Below the pieces are notes generated by a model. It worked only from the letters and a program-made list of their open reading frames with translations. It was not told the DNA's origin and searched no databases. A DNA stretch of 64,000 nucleotides, from the NCBI RefSeq assembly GCF_020532665.2, contig NZ_JAIWPG020000016.1:33661-97660 (forward strand), in the 5' to 3' direction. Each line of letters opens with the position of its first letter. Position 1 is the stretch's first letter. The stretch comes from Lelliottia sp. WAP21. Its GTDB lineage: Bacteria > Pseudomonadota > Gammaproteobacteria > Enterobacterales > Enterobacteriaceae. Positions 36,303 to 47,551 of the stretch are shown here, one piece after another. The position numbers and the translations under genes were made by a program.

Positions 36303-37154
36303 ATGAATATGGATATGCTTTTATCAATGTCATTACCTGTAGAAATCTTTTCCACATTTCACCGCTTTGATAATTATTATATTGATGATATGCAGTACGG
36401 TGATCTCAGCGATTTAGATTTTCAGCAGCTCGGGTTAGATGATATCTCCGCACGGGTCGATCCTTTCAGATGTTTGGAGTTTGACCGAATGAGCGCATTT
36501 AACATTTATCGCTCCCGTTATGACCACCCGTTACCGAAAGGGGTGCCGATCAGCCGTCAGCGGTGCGCAGATATCATGTTTGATGAGATGAAAGAGTTAT
36601 CTACGCAGTTTGCGGGCGGAATGTACGCCCCTTTAATTGGTGAGTTGATTGATCATTTTCATTACGGAAACGGGCGACCACGGTCCGATGGCCTTTTAAA
36701 TCGTGCGTATGAGGAGGTCATTAAGGGGAGTGGAACAAATAGTGTGCTGAGGGAAATTTGGGGTGCGATAGATAAACAACTATATTTAAAGCGGCAAGCG
36801 AGTCTGGACTGTCGTTTTTTTATGGAGTTGAAAGCAAAAATAAATCATTTGAGGTTGCCAAAATTTAATCGTTTTATTGATAGGTTTAATGGTTTGGGGA
36901 TAAGTATACATGATATTTATGCGCAAAAAATTGAACTGGTAAGATTCCAGCGCTATGCCATGTCATGGGAGGCGTTACTTTTTTTTAAAGGGCAGGATCA
37001 TTTTGGCCTCGGCAGAGAATATATTGCTAACGAACTTTATAAAAACTTTCGCTTCTTTCGCATCTGGTTTTTCCTGCAACGACATCGTGATTATGCGTTC
37101 AAGCCATTTATGACAAATTTTATGGTGCATATTCCTGTTAAGGGAGGCGTATGA
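36303..37154 (+). CDS. Uncharacterised protein, DUF3289-like
   Basis: I do not know the function of this 283-residue protein. The region around residues 85-170 (CADIMFDEMKELSTQFAGG, then LIDHFHYGNG and LREIWGAIDKQL) resembles the enterobacterial DUF3289 (YPO3983) family. No signal peptide or membrane helix is evident. His/Asp/Glu-rich DHFHYGNG could be a catalytic or metal site, but this is a guess. DNA here is markedly more AT-rich than its neighbours, suggesting acquisition by transfer. ATG 36303 is preceded by GAGGA with 9-base spacing; GTG 36300 is an alternative. It overlaps the next gene by 4 bases (ATGA). It sits where E. coli has yjgN. DUF3289 domains are, as I recall, linked with type VI secretion effectors; see findings. 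Confidence 0.75.
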   Translation: MNMDMLLSMSLPVEIFSTFHRFDNYYIDDMQYGDLSDLDFQQLGLDDISARVDPFRCLEFDRMSAFNIYRSRYDHPLPKGVPISRQRCADIMFDEMKELSTQFAGGMYAPLIGELIDHFHYGNGRPRSDGLLNRAYEEVIKGSGTNSVLREIWGAIDKQLYLKRQASLDCRFFMELKAKINHLRLPKFNRFIDRFNGLGISIHDIYAQKIELVRFQRYAMSWEALLFFKGQDHFGLGREYIANELYKNFRFFRIWFFLQRHRDYAFKPFMTNFMVHIPVKGGV

Positions 37155-37669
37155 AATCTAAATCTGAAATCGTTATCGGGAGTCTGGCGTTACTGATATT
37201 CAGCTATCTGCTTTGGACACAACGACCTGTCGCTGTCATCCAGGCAGGGAGTCAAGTTGAGTTCGACCCTACGTTTGTATTAGGGCAGTTTACAAATAGA
37301 GATAGAAGGTTCGAGGCATACGATGTCGTGGTAAATCATTTCCCATTAACCGAGTGGGGAAGGATTCATTGGTATCTGGATCATAAAGAAGAATTGAAGA
37401 AAAAATACGGAATACCCTTAAGTTATTCATACAGAATTACTTTTTGGGATATTGGCAGTGGATTTACCGATGTTAAGACATCCGGTGATAGCGATCTGTA
37501 TTGTTTCCCATTGAAAAAAGAAACAGATAAACATTGTATAGAAAAAAATATGTTCATGAATGTGGAATATGACGCTGGGTCTTACGAAAGGTTTGCTTTC
37601 AGCAGTAGTGAGTATTATTGGATAACCATGCCGGATGGGAAGCTAGCGCGAATAAAAAATGCATTGTAA
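37151..37669 (+). CDS. Uncharacterised membrane-anchored protein, DUF943-like
   Basis: This 172-residue protein resembles the enterobacterial DUF943 family of putative membrane proteins. It has a short basic N-terminus, one transmembrane helix at about residues 8-24 (IVIGSLALLIFSYLLW) and a periplasmic domain with the family pattern VNHFPLTEWGRIHWYLDHK, then YRITFWDIGSGF and LYCFPL..KHCIEKN, whose two cysteines could form a disulfide. GGGAGG lies 4 bases before the ATG, which overlaps the previous stop, so the two genes are translationally coupled. The same AT-rich composition ties them together. A membrane partner or immunity role for the DUF3289-like protein is possible but unproven. Confidence 0.8.
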   Translation: MKSKSEIVIGSLALLIFSYLLWTQRPVAVIQAGSQVEFDPTFVLGQFTNRDRRFEAYDVVVNHFPLTEWGRIHWYLDHKEELKKKYGIPLSYSYRITFWDIGSGFTDVKTSGDSDLYCFPLKKETDKHCIEKNMFMNVEYDAGSYERFAFSSSEYYWITMPDGKLARIKNAL

Positions 37670-37699
37670 AAAAAACGCCGGAGAGAGTCTCCGGCGTTT
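37668..37699. terminator. Bidirectional terminator between the DUF943-like gene and valS
   Basis: A 12-bp stem (AAACGCCGGAGA 37673-37684, TCTCCGGCGTTT 37688-37699) with a 3-base loop is flanked by further A residues on the left. It serves the minus-strand valS transcript and the plus-strand pair. Confidence 0.9.
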
Positions 37700-37707
37700 C
37701 TATAATC

Positions 37708-40563
37708 TTACAGGGCGGCAATAACCGCTTGCTGCTCGATAAGCTTGGCTTTCGCATCGGCGAATGCCACCAGACGTTCACGCTCTTTCGCGATGACCGC
37801 TTCTGGCGCGCGGGCAACAAAACCTTCGTTTGCCAGCTTGCTTTCGATCTTACCGATTTCGATGTCGACTTTAGACACTTCTTTCGCCAGACGAGCCAGC
37901 TCAGCGTCTTTGTCGATGAGACCTGCCATCGGGATCAGCAGCTCTGCGCCGTCGATGATTTTGGTCACGGAAACCGGACCTTTATCATTTGCCGGCAACA
38001 CGGTGATGCTTTCCAGACGAGCCATCGTTTGCAGGAAGGTACGGTTCTCGTTCACACGACGAACAGCGTCATCACTGCAACCGCGCAGCAACAGCTCCAG
38101 CGGTTTGCCCGGTGAAAGGTTCATTTCCGCACGAACGTTACGTACCGCAACGATGGCTTGCTTCAGCCATTCGGTGTCGGAGGCGGCAGCTTCGTCAACC
38201 TGAGCGGCGTCGAATTCCGGGAACGGCTGCAGCATGATGGTATCGGCAGTAATGCCTTTGATCACCTTCACACGCTGCCAGATCGTTTCAGTGATGAACG
38301 GAATGATCGGATGCGCAAGACGCAGCAGACCTTCCAGAACGGTGATGAGCGTGTTGCGCGTCCCGCGCAGTTCCGCTTCAGAACCGCCGTTCATCACCGG
38401 TTTGGTCAGCTCCAGATACCAGTCACAGAACTGGTTCCAGGTGAACTCATACAGAATGCCCGCAGCGATATCGAAGCGGTAGGTGTCCAGCGCTTCACGA
38501 TACGCTTTGATCGTCTGGTTGAATTCCGCCAGGATCCAACGGTCTGCCAGTGAGAGCGTCATGTCGCCGCCGTTGAAGCCGCAATCCTGATCTTCTGTGT
38601 TCATCAGCACGAAGCGGCTGGCGTTCCACAGCTTGTTACAGAAGTTACGGTAACCTTCCAGACGTTTCATGTCCCAGTTGATGTCACGACCGGTTGAGGC
38701 CAGCGCCGCCAGGGTGAAACGCAGGGCGTCGGTGCCGTGAGGCTCAATGCCGTCCGGGAACTGCTTCTCGGTACGTTTACGAATTTTTTCAGCCAGCTGC
38801 GGCTGCATCATGTTGCCGGTACGTTTTTCCAGCAAATCTTCCAGCGAAATACCGTCAACCATATCCAGTGGGTCAATAACGTTACCCTTGGATTTAGACA
38901 TCTTCTGGCCTTCGTCGTCACGAATCAGACCGGTCATGTAGACGGTATGGAACGGGACCTGCGGCTTGCCGTTTTCATCTTTGATGAAGTGCATGGTCAT
39001 CATGATCATGCGGGCAATCCAGAAGAAGATGATGTCGAAGCCGGACACCATCACGCTGGTTGGGTGGAACTGACGCAGCGCGTCGGTGTTTTCTGGCCAG
39101 CCGAGGGTAGAGAAGGTCCACAGCGCGGAGGAGAACCAGGTATCCAGAACGTCTTCGTCCTGACGCAGGGCAACGTCTGCCCCCAGGTTATTTTCCTGAC
39201 GCACTTCGTCTTCCGTACGCCCAACGTAGACGTTGCCTTCGTTGTCGTACCAGGCCGGGATACGGTGGCCCCACCACAGCTGACGGGAGATACACCAGTC
39301 CTGAATATCACGCATCCAGGAGAAGTACATATTTTCGTACTGTTTTGGTACGAACTGAATATCACCGTTCTCTACTGCTTCAACCGCCGGTTTTGCCAGC
39401 ACGTCGGCACGCACGTACCACTGGTCGGTCAGCATTGGCTCGATGACTACGCCGCCGCGGTCGCCGTAGGGCACGGTCAGATCGTGTGGTTTGATCTCTT
39501 CCAGCAGGCCCAGGGCGTCAATAGCGGCAACGACCGCTTTACGCGCAGCAAAACGCTCCAGCTTCTGGAACTCAGCCGGGATCTCGCTGGAGTAGACGTC
39601 AGATTCGTTACCTTTGGTGTCATACACTTCTGCGCTTTCACGGATATCACCGTCAAAGGTCAGAATGTTGATCATTGGCAGGGCGTGACGACGGCCCACT
39701 TCGTAGTCATTGAAATCGTGCGCAGGCGTGATTTTCACACAGCCGGTGCCTTTTTCCATGTCGGCGTGCTCATCGCCCAGAATCGGGATACGACGATTCA
39801 CCAGCGGCAGGACGACGAATTTGCCAATCAAATCTTTATAACGGGGATCTTCCGGGTTCACGGCCACGCCAGTATCGCCCAGCAGGGTTTCCGGACGGGT
39901 GGTCGCTACCACCAGGTAATCTTTACCGTCTGCGGTTTTCGCACCGTCAGCCAGCGGATAGCGGATATGCCACATGGAGCCTTTCGACTCGCGGTTTTCC
40001 ACTTCCAGATCGGAGATGGCGGTGCGCAGTTTCGGATCCCAGTTGACCAGGCGCTTGCCACGGTAAATCAGATCTTCTTTGTACAGACGGACAAACACTT
40101 CTTTCACGGCGTTGGAAAGACCTTCATCCATGGTGAAGCGCTCGCGCTCCCAGTCCACGGAGTTGCCCAGACGGCGCATCTGACGGGTGATAGTGCCGCC
40201 AGATTCTGCTTTCCACTGCCAGATTTTGTCGATGAACGCGTCGCGACCGTAGTCGTGGCGGGTTTTACCTTCTTCAGCGGCAATCTTACGCTCAACCACC
40301 ATCTGGGTCGCAATGCCCGCGTGGTCAGTACCAGCCTGCCACAGGGTGTTTTTACCCTGCATGCGCTGATAGCGGATCATGGTATCCATGATGGTCTGCT
40401 GGAAAGCATGACCCATATGCAAACTGCCGGTGACATTCGGCGGCGGGATCATGATGCAGAAGGACTCTTTGCTTTCGTCGCCGTTAGGCTTGAAATAGCC
40501 CTGCTCTTCCCAGTGCTCGTAAAGCGGCTGTTCGATATCTCGTGGGTTATATGTCTTTTCCAT
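37708..40563 (-). CDS. valS: Valyl-tRNA synthetase
   Basis: ValS attaches valine to tRNA-Val and edits mischarged threonine. At 951 residues it equals E. coli ValS. The class I signature HIGH appears as [12 protein letters not shown] (41-52) and KMSKS as KMSKSKGN near 554. The editing domain (CP1) lies between, with [19 protein letters not shown]-terminal coiled coil (about 885-951) ends the protein. Its start codon overlaps the holC stop by one base (TAATG), so translation is coupled to holC. Confidence 0.98.
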   Translation of the reverse strand: MEKTYNPRDIEQPLYEHWEEQGYFKPNGDESKESFCIMIPPPNVTGSLHMGHAFQQTIMDTMIRYQRMQGKNTLWQAGTDHAGIATQMVVERKIAAEEGKTRHDYGRDAFIDKIWQWKAESGGTITRQMRRLGNSVDWERERFTMDEGLSNAVKEVFVRLYKEDLIYRGKRLVNWDPKLRTAISDLEVENRESKGSMWHIRYPLADGAKTADGKDYLVVATTRPETLLGDTGVAVNPEDPRYKDLIGKFVVLPLVNRRIPILGDEHADMEKGTGCVKITPAHDFNDYEVGRRHALPMINILTFDGDIRESAEVYDTKGNESDVYSSEIPAEFQKLERFAARKAVVAAIDALGLLEEIKPHDLTVPYGDRGGVVIEPMLTDQWYVRADVLAKPAVEAVENGDIQFVPKQYENMYFSWMRDIQDWCISRQLWWGHRIPAWYDNEGNVYVGRTEDEVRQENNLGADVALRQDEDVLDTWFSSALWTFSTLGWPENTDALRQFHPTSVMVSGFDIIFFWIARMIMMTMHFIKDENGKPQVPFHTVYMTGLIRDDEGQKMSKSKGNVIDPLDMVDGISLEDLLEKRTGNMMQPQLAEKIRKRTEKQFPDGIEPHGTDALRFTLAALASTGRDINWDMKRLEGYRNFCNKLWNASRFVLMNTEDQDCGFNGGDMTLSLADRWILAEFNQTIKAYREALDTYRFDIAAGILYEFTWNQFCDWYLELTKPVMNGGSEAELRGTRNTLITVLEGLLRLAHPIIPFITETIWQRVKVIKGITADTIMLQPFPEFDAAQVDEAAASDTEWLKQAIVAVRNVRAEMNLSPGKPLELLLRGCSDDAVRRVNENRTFLQTMARLESITVLPANDKGPVSVTKIIDGAELLIPMAGLIDKDAELARLAKEVSKVDIEIGKIESKLANEGFVARAPEAVIAKERERLVAFADAKAKLIEQQAVIAAL

Positions 40564-41006
40564 TATTTCCAGGTTGCCGTATTCAGGTTAAAACCAGCCA
40601 GGCGGTACGCTTTATAGCGTTCGCGCGCCAGTTGTTTCAGAGAATCTTCGTAAGGGACAAAGTCTACCACTTCTGTGAAAGCGGTGGCAAAATCTGCAAA
40701 GTCGATGCGCAGGCTGATCAGAATATCGCGCGCGCTGCTGTTGCGCTTTTGTGGCCAGGCAATCTCCACCGGTGCACCACCGCGTGGCCCTTCTCCCGAT
40801 AAATTATGCGGAACAAAACTTTCAGGCGGCCTTGCCCACAGCGCTTCGTCCAGACGGTTCGCCTGCTGTTCATCTTCGCAGGCAATCAGGACGCGTTTCC
40901 CGTTGCGCCAACGTTCTGCGGCAATTTCACACACCAGTTGTTCAACGGCGCTTAAGCCATCCTGTTGTGTGTCGTTGTCCAGAAGATAGAACGTTGCGTT
41001 TCTCAT
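40563..41006 (-). CDS. holC: DNA polymerase III chi subunit
   Basis: HolC (chi) forms a complex with psi (HolD) in the clamp loader and binds the C-terminus of single-strand binding protein, linking the replisome to the lagging strand. The 147 residues match E. coli. The N-terminal [26 protein letters not shown] and the central [20 protein letters not shown] are characteristic. It is cotranscribed with valS, the arrangement seen throughout enterobacteria. Confidence 0.96.
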   Translation of the reverse strand: MRNATFYLLDNDTQQDGLSAVEQLVCEIAAERWRNGKRVLIACEDEQQANRLDEALWARPPESFVPHNLSGEGPRGGAPVEIAWPQKRNSSARDILISLRIDFADFATAFTEVVDFVPYEDSLKQLARERYKAYRLAGFNLNTATWK

Positions 41007-41041
41007 AATATGGGGCTTCTTGTTTTGGATTCAAATGCAAA

Positions 41042-41116
41042 GCCGGGTGGCGTGACGCTACCCGGCCTGGGGTTGAGTGACGTTCAAGGCCGGGTAAGGC
41101 GAGGCCGCCACCCGGC
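41042..41116. repeat. Pair of REP elements between pepA and holC
   Basis: Two REP palindromes stand in the 118-base pepA-holC gap: GCCGGGTGGCG...CTACCCGGC (41042-41066) and GCCGGGTAAGGCG...GCCACCCGGC (41089-41116). Their arrangement is that of a small BIME. They may separate the stability of pepA mRNA from holC-valS mRNA and could bind gyrase or IHF. Confidence 0.8.
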
Positions 41117-41124
41117 ATTTTACC

Positions 41125-42639
<1,515 letters not shown>

Positions 42640-42901
42640 CTACGCTCCTGAATCTTAAAGACAACGACGGCTGCTACGGATAGAATTGAAACCTTTCGTA
42701 ACTCAAGTCCGCTGTTGTGGTGACTTCGTGTTAATCTTACGTTACTACGGTTTCGACACGTCAAATATATCCTGAAGCACGAATCCGCCGGATTTTTTAA
42801 TCTTAGCGATGATTTCGACGACTCAAGAGAATAAATGACGTTTAAGCCATGAAACAAGCGAAATTCCTGCAAAGAGACGGGTTTTTACGGGCGTATTTAA
42901 A

Positions 42902-44002
42902 GTGATAATCATAAGATATCTGGTGCGGGAAACGCTGAAGAGCCAGCTGGCCATCCTTTTCATCCTGCTTCTGATCTTTTTCTGTCAGAAGCTGGTCAGG
43001 ATCCTCGGTGCGGCTGTCGACGGTGAAATCCCAACAAATCTGGTGCTTTCCCTGCTGGGATTAGGCGTACCGGAAATGGCGCAGCTGATTTTGCCGCTGA
43101 GTCTTTTCCTTGGTTTGCTCATGACGCTGGGGAAACTCTACACCGAAAGTGAAATCACGGTGATGCACGCCTGCGGCTTAAGCAAAGCCGTACTGGTGAA
43201 AGCGGCTATGGTGCTGGCGTTGTTTACAGGCATTGTCGCAGCCGTGAACGTGATGTGGGCAGGGCCATGGTCCTCGCGACATCAGGATGAGGTGTTGGCC
43301 GAAGCAAAAGCGAACCCGGGTATGGCGGCGCTGGCTCAAGGCCAGTTCCAGCAGGCCACCGACGGCAGTTCCGTGCTCTTTATCGAGAGCGTGGACGGCA
43401 ACCGCTTCAATGATGTGTTCCTTGCGCAGATTCGCCCGAAAGGCAACGCCCGCCCGTCAGTGGTGGTGGCCGACTCGGGACAACTGACGCAGCGTAAAGA
43501 CGGCTCTCAGGTGGTGACCCTGAATAAAGGGACGCGCTTTGAAGGCACGGCTCTGCTGCGTGACTTCCGCATTACCGATTTCCAGAACTATCAGGCCATA
43601 GTGGGTCATCAGACCGTTGCGCTCGATGCAAATGACACCGAGCAGATGGACATGAAGACCCTGATGAATACCAATACTAACCGGGCGCGTGCAGAGCTGC
43701 ACTGGCGTCTGACGCTGGTGTTTACCGTCTTTATGATGGCGCTGATGGTTGTTCCGCTAAGCGTGGTTAACCCGCGCCAGGGGCGTGTACTGTCGATGTT
43801 GCCTGCCATGCTGCTGTATCTCATCTACTTCCTGTTGCAAACCTCTATCAAATCTAACGGGGGCAAAGGGAAAATTGATCCGATGATTTGGACGTGGGCG
43901 GTCAACGGCTTGTATCTGCTGCTCGCGCTGGTATTAAATCTGTGGGACACCGTGGCAATGCGCCGTCTGCGTGCCCGATTTACGCGCAAAGGAGCCATCT
44001 AA
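42902..44002 (+). CDS. lptF: LPS export permease LptF
   Basis: LptF is one of the two transmembrane subunits of the LptB2FG ABC transporter, which extracts lipopolysaccharide from the inner membrane. The 366 residues equal E. coli LptF, starting at GTG 42902 (MIIIRYLVRETLK). Six transmembrane helices are visible, three before and three after a periplasmic beta-jellyroll domain (about 130-265) that passes LPS to LptC. The ATPase partner lptB, lptA and lptC are also in this window (52697-54527). The stop overlaps the lptG start by one base. Confidence 0.96.
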   Translation: MIIIRYLVRETLKSQLAILFILLLIFFCQKLVRILGAAVDGEIPTNLVLSLLGLGVPEMAQLILPLSLFLGLLMTLGKLYTESEITVMHACGLSKAVLVKAAMVLALFTGIVAAVNVMWAGPWSSRHQDEVLAEAKANPGMAALAQGQFQQATDGSSVLFIESVDGNRFNDVFLAQIRPKGNARPSVVVADSGQLTQRKDGSQVVTLNKGTRFEGTALLRDFRITDFQNYQAIVGHQTVALDANDTEQMDMKTLMNTNTNRARAELHWRLTLVFTVFMMALMVVPLSVVNPRQGRVLSMLPAMLLYLIYFLLQTSIKSNGGKGKIDPMIWTWAVNGLYLLLALVLNLWDTVAMRRLRARFTRKGAI

Positions 44003-45084
44003 TGCAAGCGTTTGGCGTTCTTGACCGCTACATAGGTAAAACAATTTTCACCACCATCATGATGACGTTGTTCATGCTGGTGTCGCTCTCCGGCATCATT
44101 AAGTTTGTTGATCAGCTTAAAAAAGCCGGGCAGGGCAGCTACGACGCAATGGGCGCAGGGATGTATACCCTGCTCAGCGCACCGAAAGATATTCAGATCT
44201 TCTTCCCGATGGCGGCCCTGCTGGGGGCATTGCTGGGGCTGGGTATGCTGGCGCAGCGTAGTGAGCTGGTGGTGATGCAGGCGTCTGGCTTTACGCGTTT
44301 GCAGGTTGCGCTGTCAGTCATGAAAACGGCTATTCCGCTGGTTCTGCTTACCATGGCGATTGGCGAATGGGTTGCGCCGCAGGGTGAGCAAATGGCGCGT
44401 AACTACCGTGCTCAGGCGATGTATGGTGGCTCTTTGTTGTCCACGCAACAGGGCTTGTGGGCGAAAGACGGGAATAACTTTGTCTACATCGAACGCGTGA
44501 AGGGTGACGATGAGTTGGGTGGGGTCAGTATTTATGCCTTCAACGACGATCGTCGACTTCAGTCAGTACGCTATGCCGCAACGGCCAAATTTGATGCGGA
44601 TAAAAAGCAGTGGCGACTGTCGCAGGTAGACGAGTCAGACCTGAAAGATCCCAAGCAAATTACCGGTTCGCAAACGGTATCAGGGACCTGGAAAACCAAC
44701 CTGACGCCGGACAAACTGGGTGTTGTGGCGCTCGATCCGGATGCGCTGTCGATCAGCGGCCTGCACAATTACGTGAAATACCTGAAAGCGAGCGGGCAGG
44801 ACGCCGGGCGTTATCAGCTCAATATGTGGAGCAAAATCTTCCAGCCGCTGTCGGTGGCGGTGATGATGCTGATGGCCCTGTCATTCATCTTCGGTCCTCT
44901 GCGCAGTGTGGCGATGGGAGTGCGGGTTGTTACCGGCATCAGCTTTGGTTTTGTGTTCTACGTTCTAGACCAGATCTTTGGCCCATTAACGCTGGTGTAT
45001 GGCATACCGCCTATCATCGGTGCGTTGTTGCCAAGCGCCTCGTTCTTCCTGATCAGCCTCTGGCTGCTTTTGAAACGCTCCTGA
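44002..45084 (+). CDS. lptG: LPS export permease LptG
   Basis: LptG is the second transmembrane subunit of the LPS exporter. The 360 residues equal E. coli LptG from ATG 44002 (MQAFGVLDRYIGK), overlapping the lptF stop (TAATG); a start at 43888 lies deep inside lptF and is rejected. Three helices, a periplasmic jellyroll (about 130-265) and three more helices (ending SFFLISLWLLLKRS) are clear. Its 3' end marks the edge of the translocated block; arcB follows after 133 bases, whereas in E. coli the next gene is convergent yjgR. Confidence 0.96.
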   Translation: MQAFGVLDRYIGKTIFTTIMMTLFMLVSLSGIIKFVDQLKKAGQGSYDAMGAGMYTLLSAPKDIQIFFPMAALLGALLGLGMLAQRSELVVMQASGFTRLQVALSVMKTAIPLVLLTMAIGEWVAPQGEQMARNYRAQAMYGGSLLSTQQGLWAKDGNNFVYIERVKGDDELGGVSIYAFNDDRRLQSVRYAATAKFDADKKQWRLSQVDESDLKDPKQITGSQTVSGTWKTNLTPDKLGVVALDPDALSISGLHNYVKYLKASGQDAGRYQLNMWSKIFQPLSVAVMMLMALSFIFGPLRSVAMGVRVVTGISFGFVFYVLDQIFGPLTLVYGIPPIIGALLPSASFFLISLWLLLKRS

Positions 45085-45094
45085 TCGCTCTCTT

Positions 45095-45119
45095 CCTCAC
45101 TCCCGACCCGGGAGTGAGG
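45095..45119. repeat. Perfect palindrome at the lptG-arcB junction
   Basis: An 11-bp perfect inverted repeat (CCTCACTCCCG 45095-45105, CGGGAGTGAGG 45109-45119) with a 3-base loop lies 11 bases after lptG. It is not followed by a T-run. It may end lptFG transcription or be a repeat remnant at the rearrangement junction. Confidence 0.6.
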
Positions 45120-45217
45120 TTAATCTCCTGTTTAACGCCGCACTTTTTCACATAAGCTTCAACGCCTTCCCCTGATTTTGAGTATTATTGAGCGATGAAG
45201 TCGTGAAGGGATCCCCT

Positions 45218-47551
45218 ATGAAGCAAATTCGAATGCTGGCGCAGTACTATGTCGATCTGATGATGAAGCTCGGCCTGGTCCGTTTCTCCCTGCTGCTGGC
45301 GCTGGCGCTGGTGGTACTGGCGATTGTCGTGCAAATGGCCGTGACCATGGTGTTGCATGGGCAGGTTGAAAGCATCGACGTGATACGCTCGATCTTTTTT
45401 GGTCTGTTGATTACCCCTTGGGCAGTCTATTTTCTGTCGGTGGTGGTTGAACAGCTGGAGGAGTCGCGTCAGCGTTTATCCCGCCTGGTAGAAAAGCTCG
45501 AGGAGATGCGCGAGCGCGACCTCAAGCTCAATGTGCAGTTGAAGGACAACATCGCCCAGTTGAATCAGGAGATTTCGGATCGTGAAAAGGCCGAGGCCGA
45601 ACGTCAGGCCACGCTGGAGCAGCTGAAAATTGAGATGAAAGAGCGTGAGGTCACGCAGATTCAGCTTGAACAGCAGTCCTCATTCCTGCGCTCTTTTCTG
45701 GACGCCTCGCCCGATCTGGTTTTCTACCGTAATGAAGACAAAGAGTTTTCGGGCTGTAACCGTGCTATGGAGCTGTTAACCGGCAAAAGCGAAAAACAGC
45801 TGGTGAACCTGAAACCACAACAGGTTTACTCCGCAGAAGCCGCTGCGAAGGTCATGGAGACGGATGAAAAAGTCTTCCGCCATAACGTCTCGCTGACCTA
45901 CGAACAGTGGCTGGACTACCCGGACGGACGAAAAGCCTGTTTTGAAATCCGCAAAGTGCCGTATTACGACCGCGTGGGGAAACGCCACGGTCTGATGGGA
46001 TTTGGTCGTGATATCACGGAACGTAAACGCTATCAGGATGCCCTGGAGCGCGCCAGCCGCGATAAAACGACCTTTATCTCCACCATTAGCCATGAGCTGC
46101 GTACGCCGCTAAACGGCATTGTTGGCCTTAGCCGCATTTTGCTGGATACCGATTTAACGCACGAGCAGGAAAAATACCTTAAAACTATCCACGTCTCGGC
46201 GGTCACGCTGGGCAATATCTTCAACGATATTATCGATATGGATAAAATGGAGCGTCGTAAAGTCCAGCTGGATAACCAGCCGGTGGACTTCACGGGCTTC
46301 CTGGCCGACCTGGAGAACCTCTCCGGCCTGCAGGCGCAGCAGAAGGGGCTCCGTTTTGTCATGGAGCCAACCTTGCCGCTGCCGCATAAAGTCATTACCG
46401 ACGGAACGCGGCTGCGTCAGATCCTGTGGAATCTCATTAGCAACGCCGTTAAATTTACCCAGGATGGCCAGGTGGTGGTGCGCATTCGTTACGACGAAGG
46501 CGATATTCTGCACTTTGAGGTCGAAGATTCCGGCATTGGTATCCCGCAGGAAGAGCAGGATAAAATCTTTGCCATGTATTACCAGGTGAAAGACAGCAAC
46601 GGCGGTAAACCGGCCACGGGGACGGGTATTGGCCTGGCGGTCTCGCGCCGTCTGGCGAAAAGTATGGGCGGTGATATTACCGTAGACAGCCAGCAGGGCA
46701 GAGGCTCGATCTTTACGTTGACGGTGCATGCGCCTGCGGTGGCAGAAGAGGTGGAGGACACCTTTGAACATGACGATATGCCGCTGCCTGCATTGCATGT
46801 CCTTCTGGTGGAAGACATCGAGCTGAACGTGATCGTGGCCCGCTCGGTGCTGGAAAAACTGGGCAATAGCGTGGATGTGGCGATGACCGGGAAAGCCGCG
46901 CTTGAGATGTTTAAGCCGAATGAATACGACCTTGTGCTGCTGGATATTCAGCTACCGGACATGACCGGGCTGGACATCTCGCGGGAGCTGACACGGCTCT
47001 ACAGCGCCGACGAACTGCCGCCGCTGGTGGCGCTCACGGCAAACGTTCTGAAGGATAAAAAAGAGTACCTCGACGCGGGCATGGACGATGTGCTCAGCAA
47101 GCCGCTGGCGGTGCCTGCCCTGACCGCCATGATCAAGAAGTTCTGGGATACAACTGACGATGAGGAAAGCACCATGACGCCAGCAGAAAGCGAAAAAGCA
47201 CAGTCGATTCTCGATACCGCTATGCTTGAGCAGTACATCGATTTAGTGGGACCGAAATTGATTACCGATGGTCTGGCCGTGTTTGAAAAAATGATGCCGG
47301 GGTACTTGAGCGTACTGGAATCTAACCTCACAGCCCGCGATCAGAAAGGGATTGTTGAAGAGGGGCATAAAATTAAGGGTGCTGCCGGTTCGATTGGCCT
47401 GCGTCATCTTCAGCAACTGGGCCAGCAGATTCAATCGCCTGATTTACCTGCGTGGTCAGATAACGTTGGTGAATGGGTTGAAGAGATGAAACAGGAGTGG
47501 CAGAACGATGTTGCTGTTCTGAAGGCGTGGGTGGCAGCCAGAAAAAAATGA
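45218..47551 (+). CDS. arcB: Aerobic respiration sensor kinase ArcB
   Basis: ArcB is the tripartite hybrid sensor kinase that senses quinone redox state and phosphorylates ArcA under low oxygen. The product is 777 residues (778 in E. coli) from ATG 45218 (MKQIRMLAQYY), preceded by GAAGGG. Two N-terminal transmembrane helices (about 23-41 and 58-77), a leucine-rich coiled coil and a PAS domain with Cys180 region (FSGCNRAMELL) are visible. The transmitter has His292 (SHELRTPLNG) and GTGIGLAVSRR. The receiver has Asp576 (LVLLDIQLPDMTG), and the HPt domain has His717 (EEGHKIKGAAGS). All phosphorelay residues are present. The 3' end overlaps the ArcZ terminator on the other strand. Confidence 0.98.
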   Translation: MKQIRMLAQYYVDLMMKLGLVRFSLLLALALVVLAIVVQMAVTMVLHGQVESIDVIRSIFFGLLITPWAVYFLSVVVEQLEESRQRLSRLVEKLEEMRERDLKLNVQLKDNIAQLNQEISDREKAEAERQATLEQLKIEMKEREVTQIQLEQQSSFLRSFLDASPDLVFYRNEDKEFSGCNRAMELLTGKSEKQLVNLKPQQVYSAEAAAKVMETDEKVFRHNVSLTYEQWLDYPDGRKACFEIRKVPYYDRVGKRHGLMGFGRDITERKRYQDALERASRDKTTFISTISHELRTPLNGIVGLSRILLDTDLTHEQEKYLKTIHVSAVTLGNIFNDIIDMDKMERRKVQLDNQPVDFTGFLADLENLSGLQAQQKGLRFVMEPTLPLPHKVITDGTRLRQILWNLISNAVKFTQDGQVVVRIRYDEGDILHFEVEDSGIGIPQEEQDKIFAMYYQVKDSNGGKPATGTGIGLAVSRRLAKSMGGDITVDSQQGRGSIFTLTVHAPAVAEEVEDTFEHDDMPLPALHVLLVEDIELNVIVARSVLEKLGNSVDVAMTGKAALEMFKPNEYDLVLLDIQLPDMTGLDISRELTRLYSADELPPLVALTANVLKDKKEYLDAGMDDVLSKPLAVPALTAMIKKFWDTTDDEESTMTPAESEKAQSILDTAMLEQYIDLVGPKLITDGLAVFEKMMPGYLSVLESNLTARDQKGIVEEGHKIKGAAGSIGLRHLQQLGQQIQSPDLPAWSDNVGEWVEEMKQEWQNDVAVLKAWVAARKK

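Noticed and set aside
38737..40617. A 626-codon open frame on the plus strand opposite valS
   Set aside because: It is the antisense shadow of valS. It has no recognisable domain, its composition is His/Phe/Val-rich in the way of reverse frames of GC-rich genes, and valS is certain.
45188..45217. Longer arcB start at TTG 45188
   Set aside because: It adds ten unconserved residues; ATG 45218 gives the E. coli N-terminus and has GAAGGG upstream.
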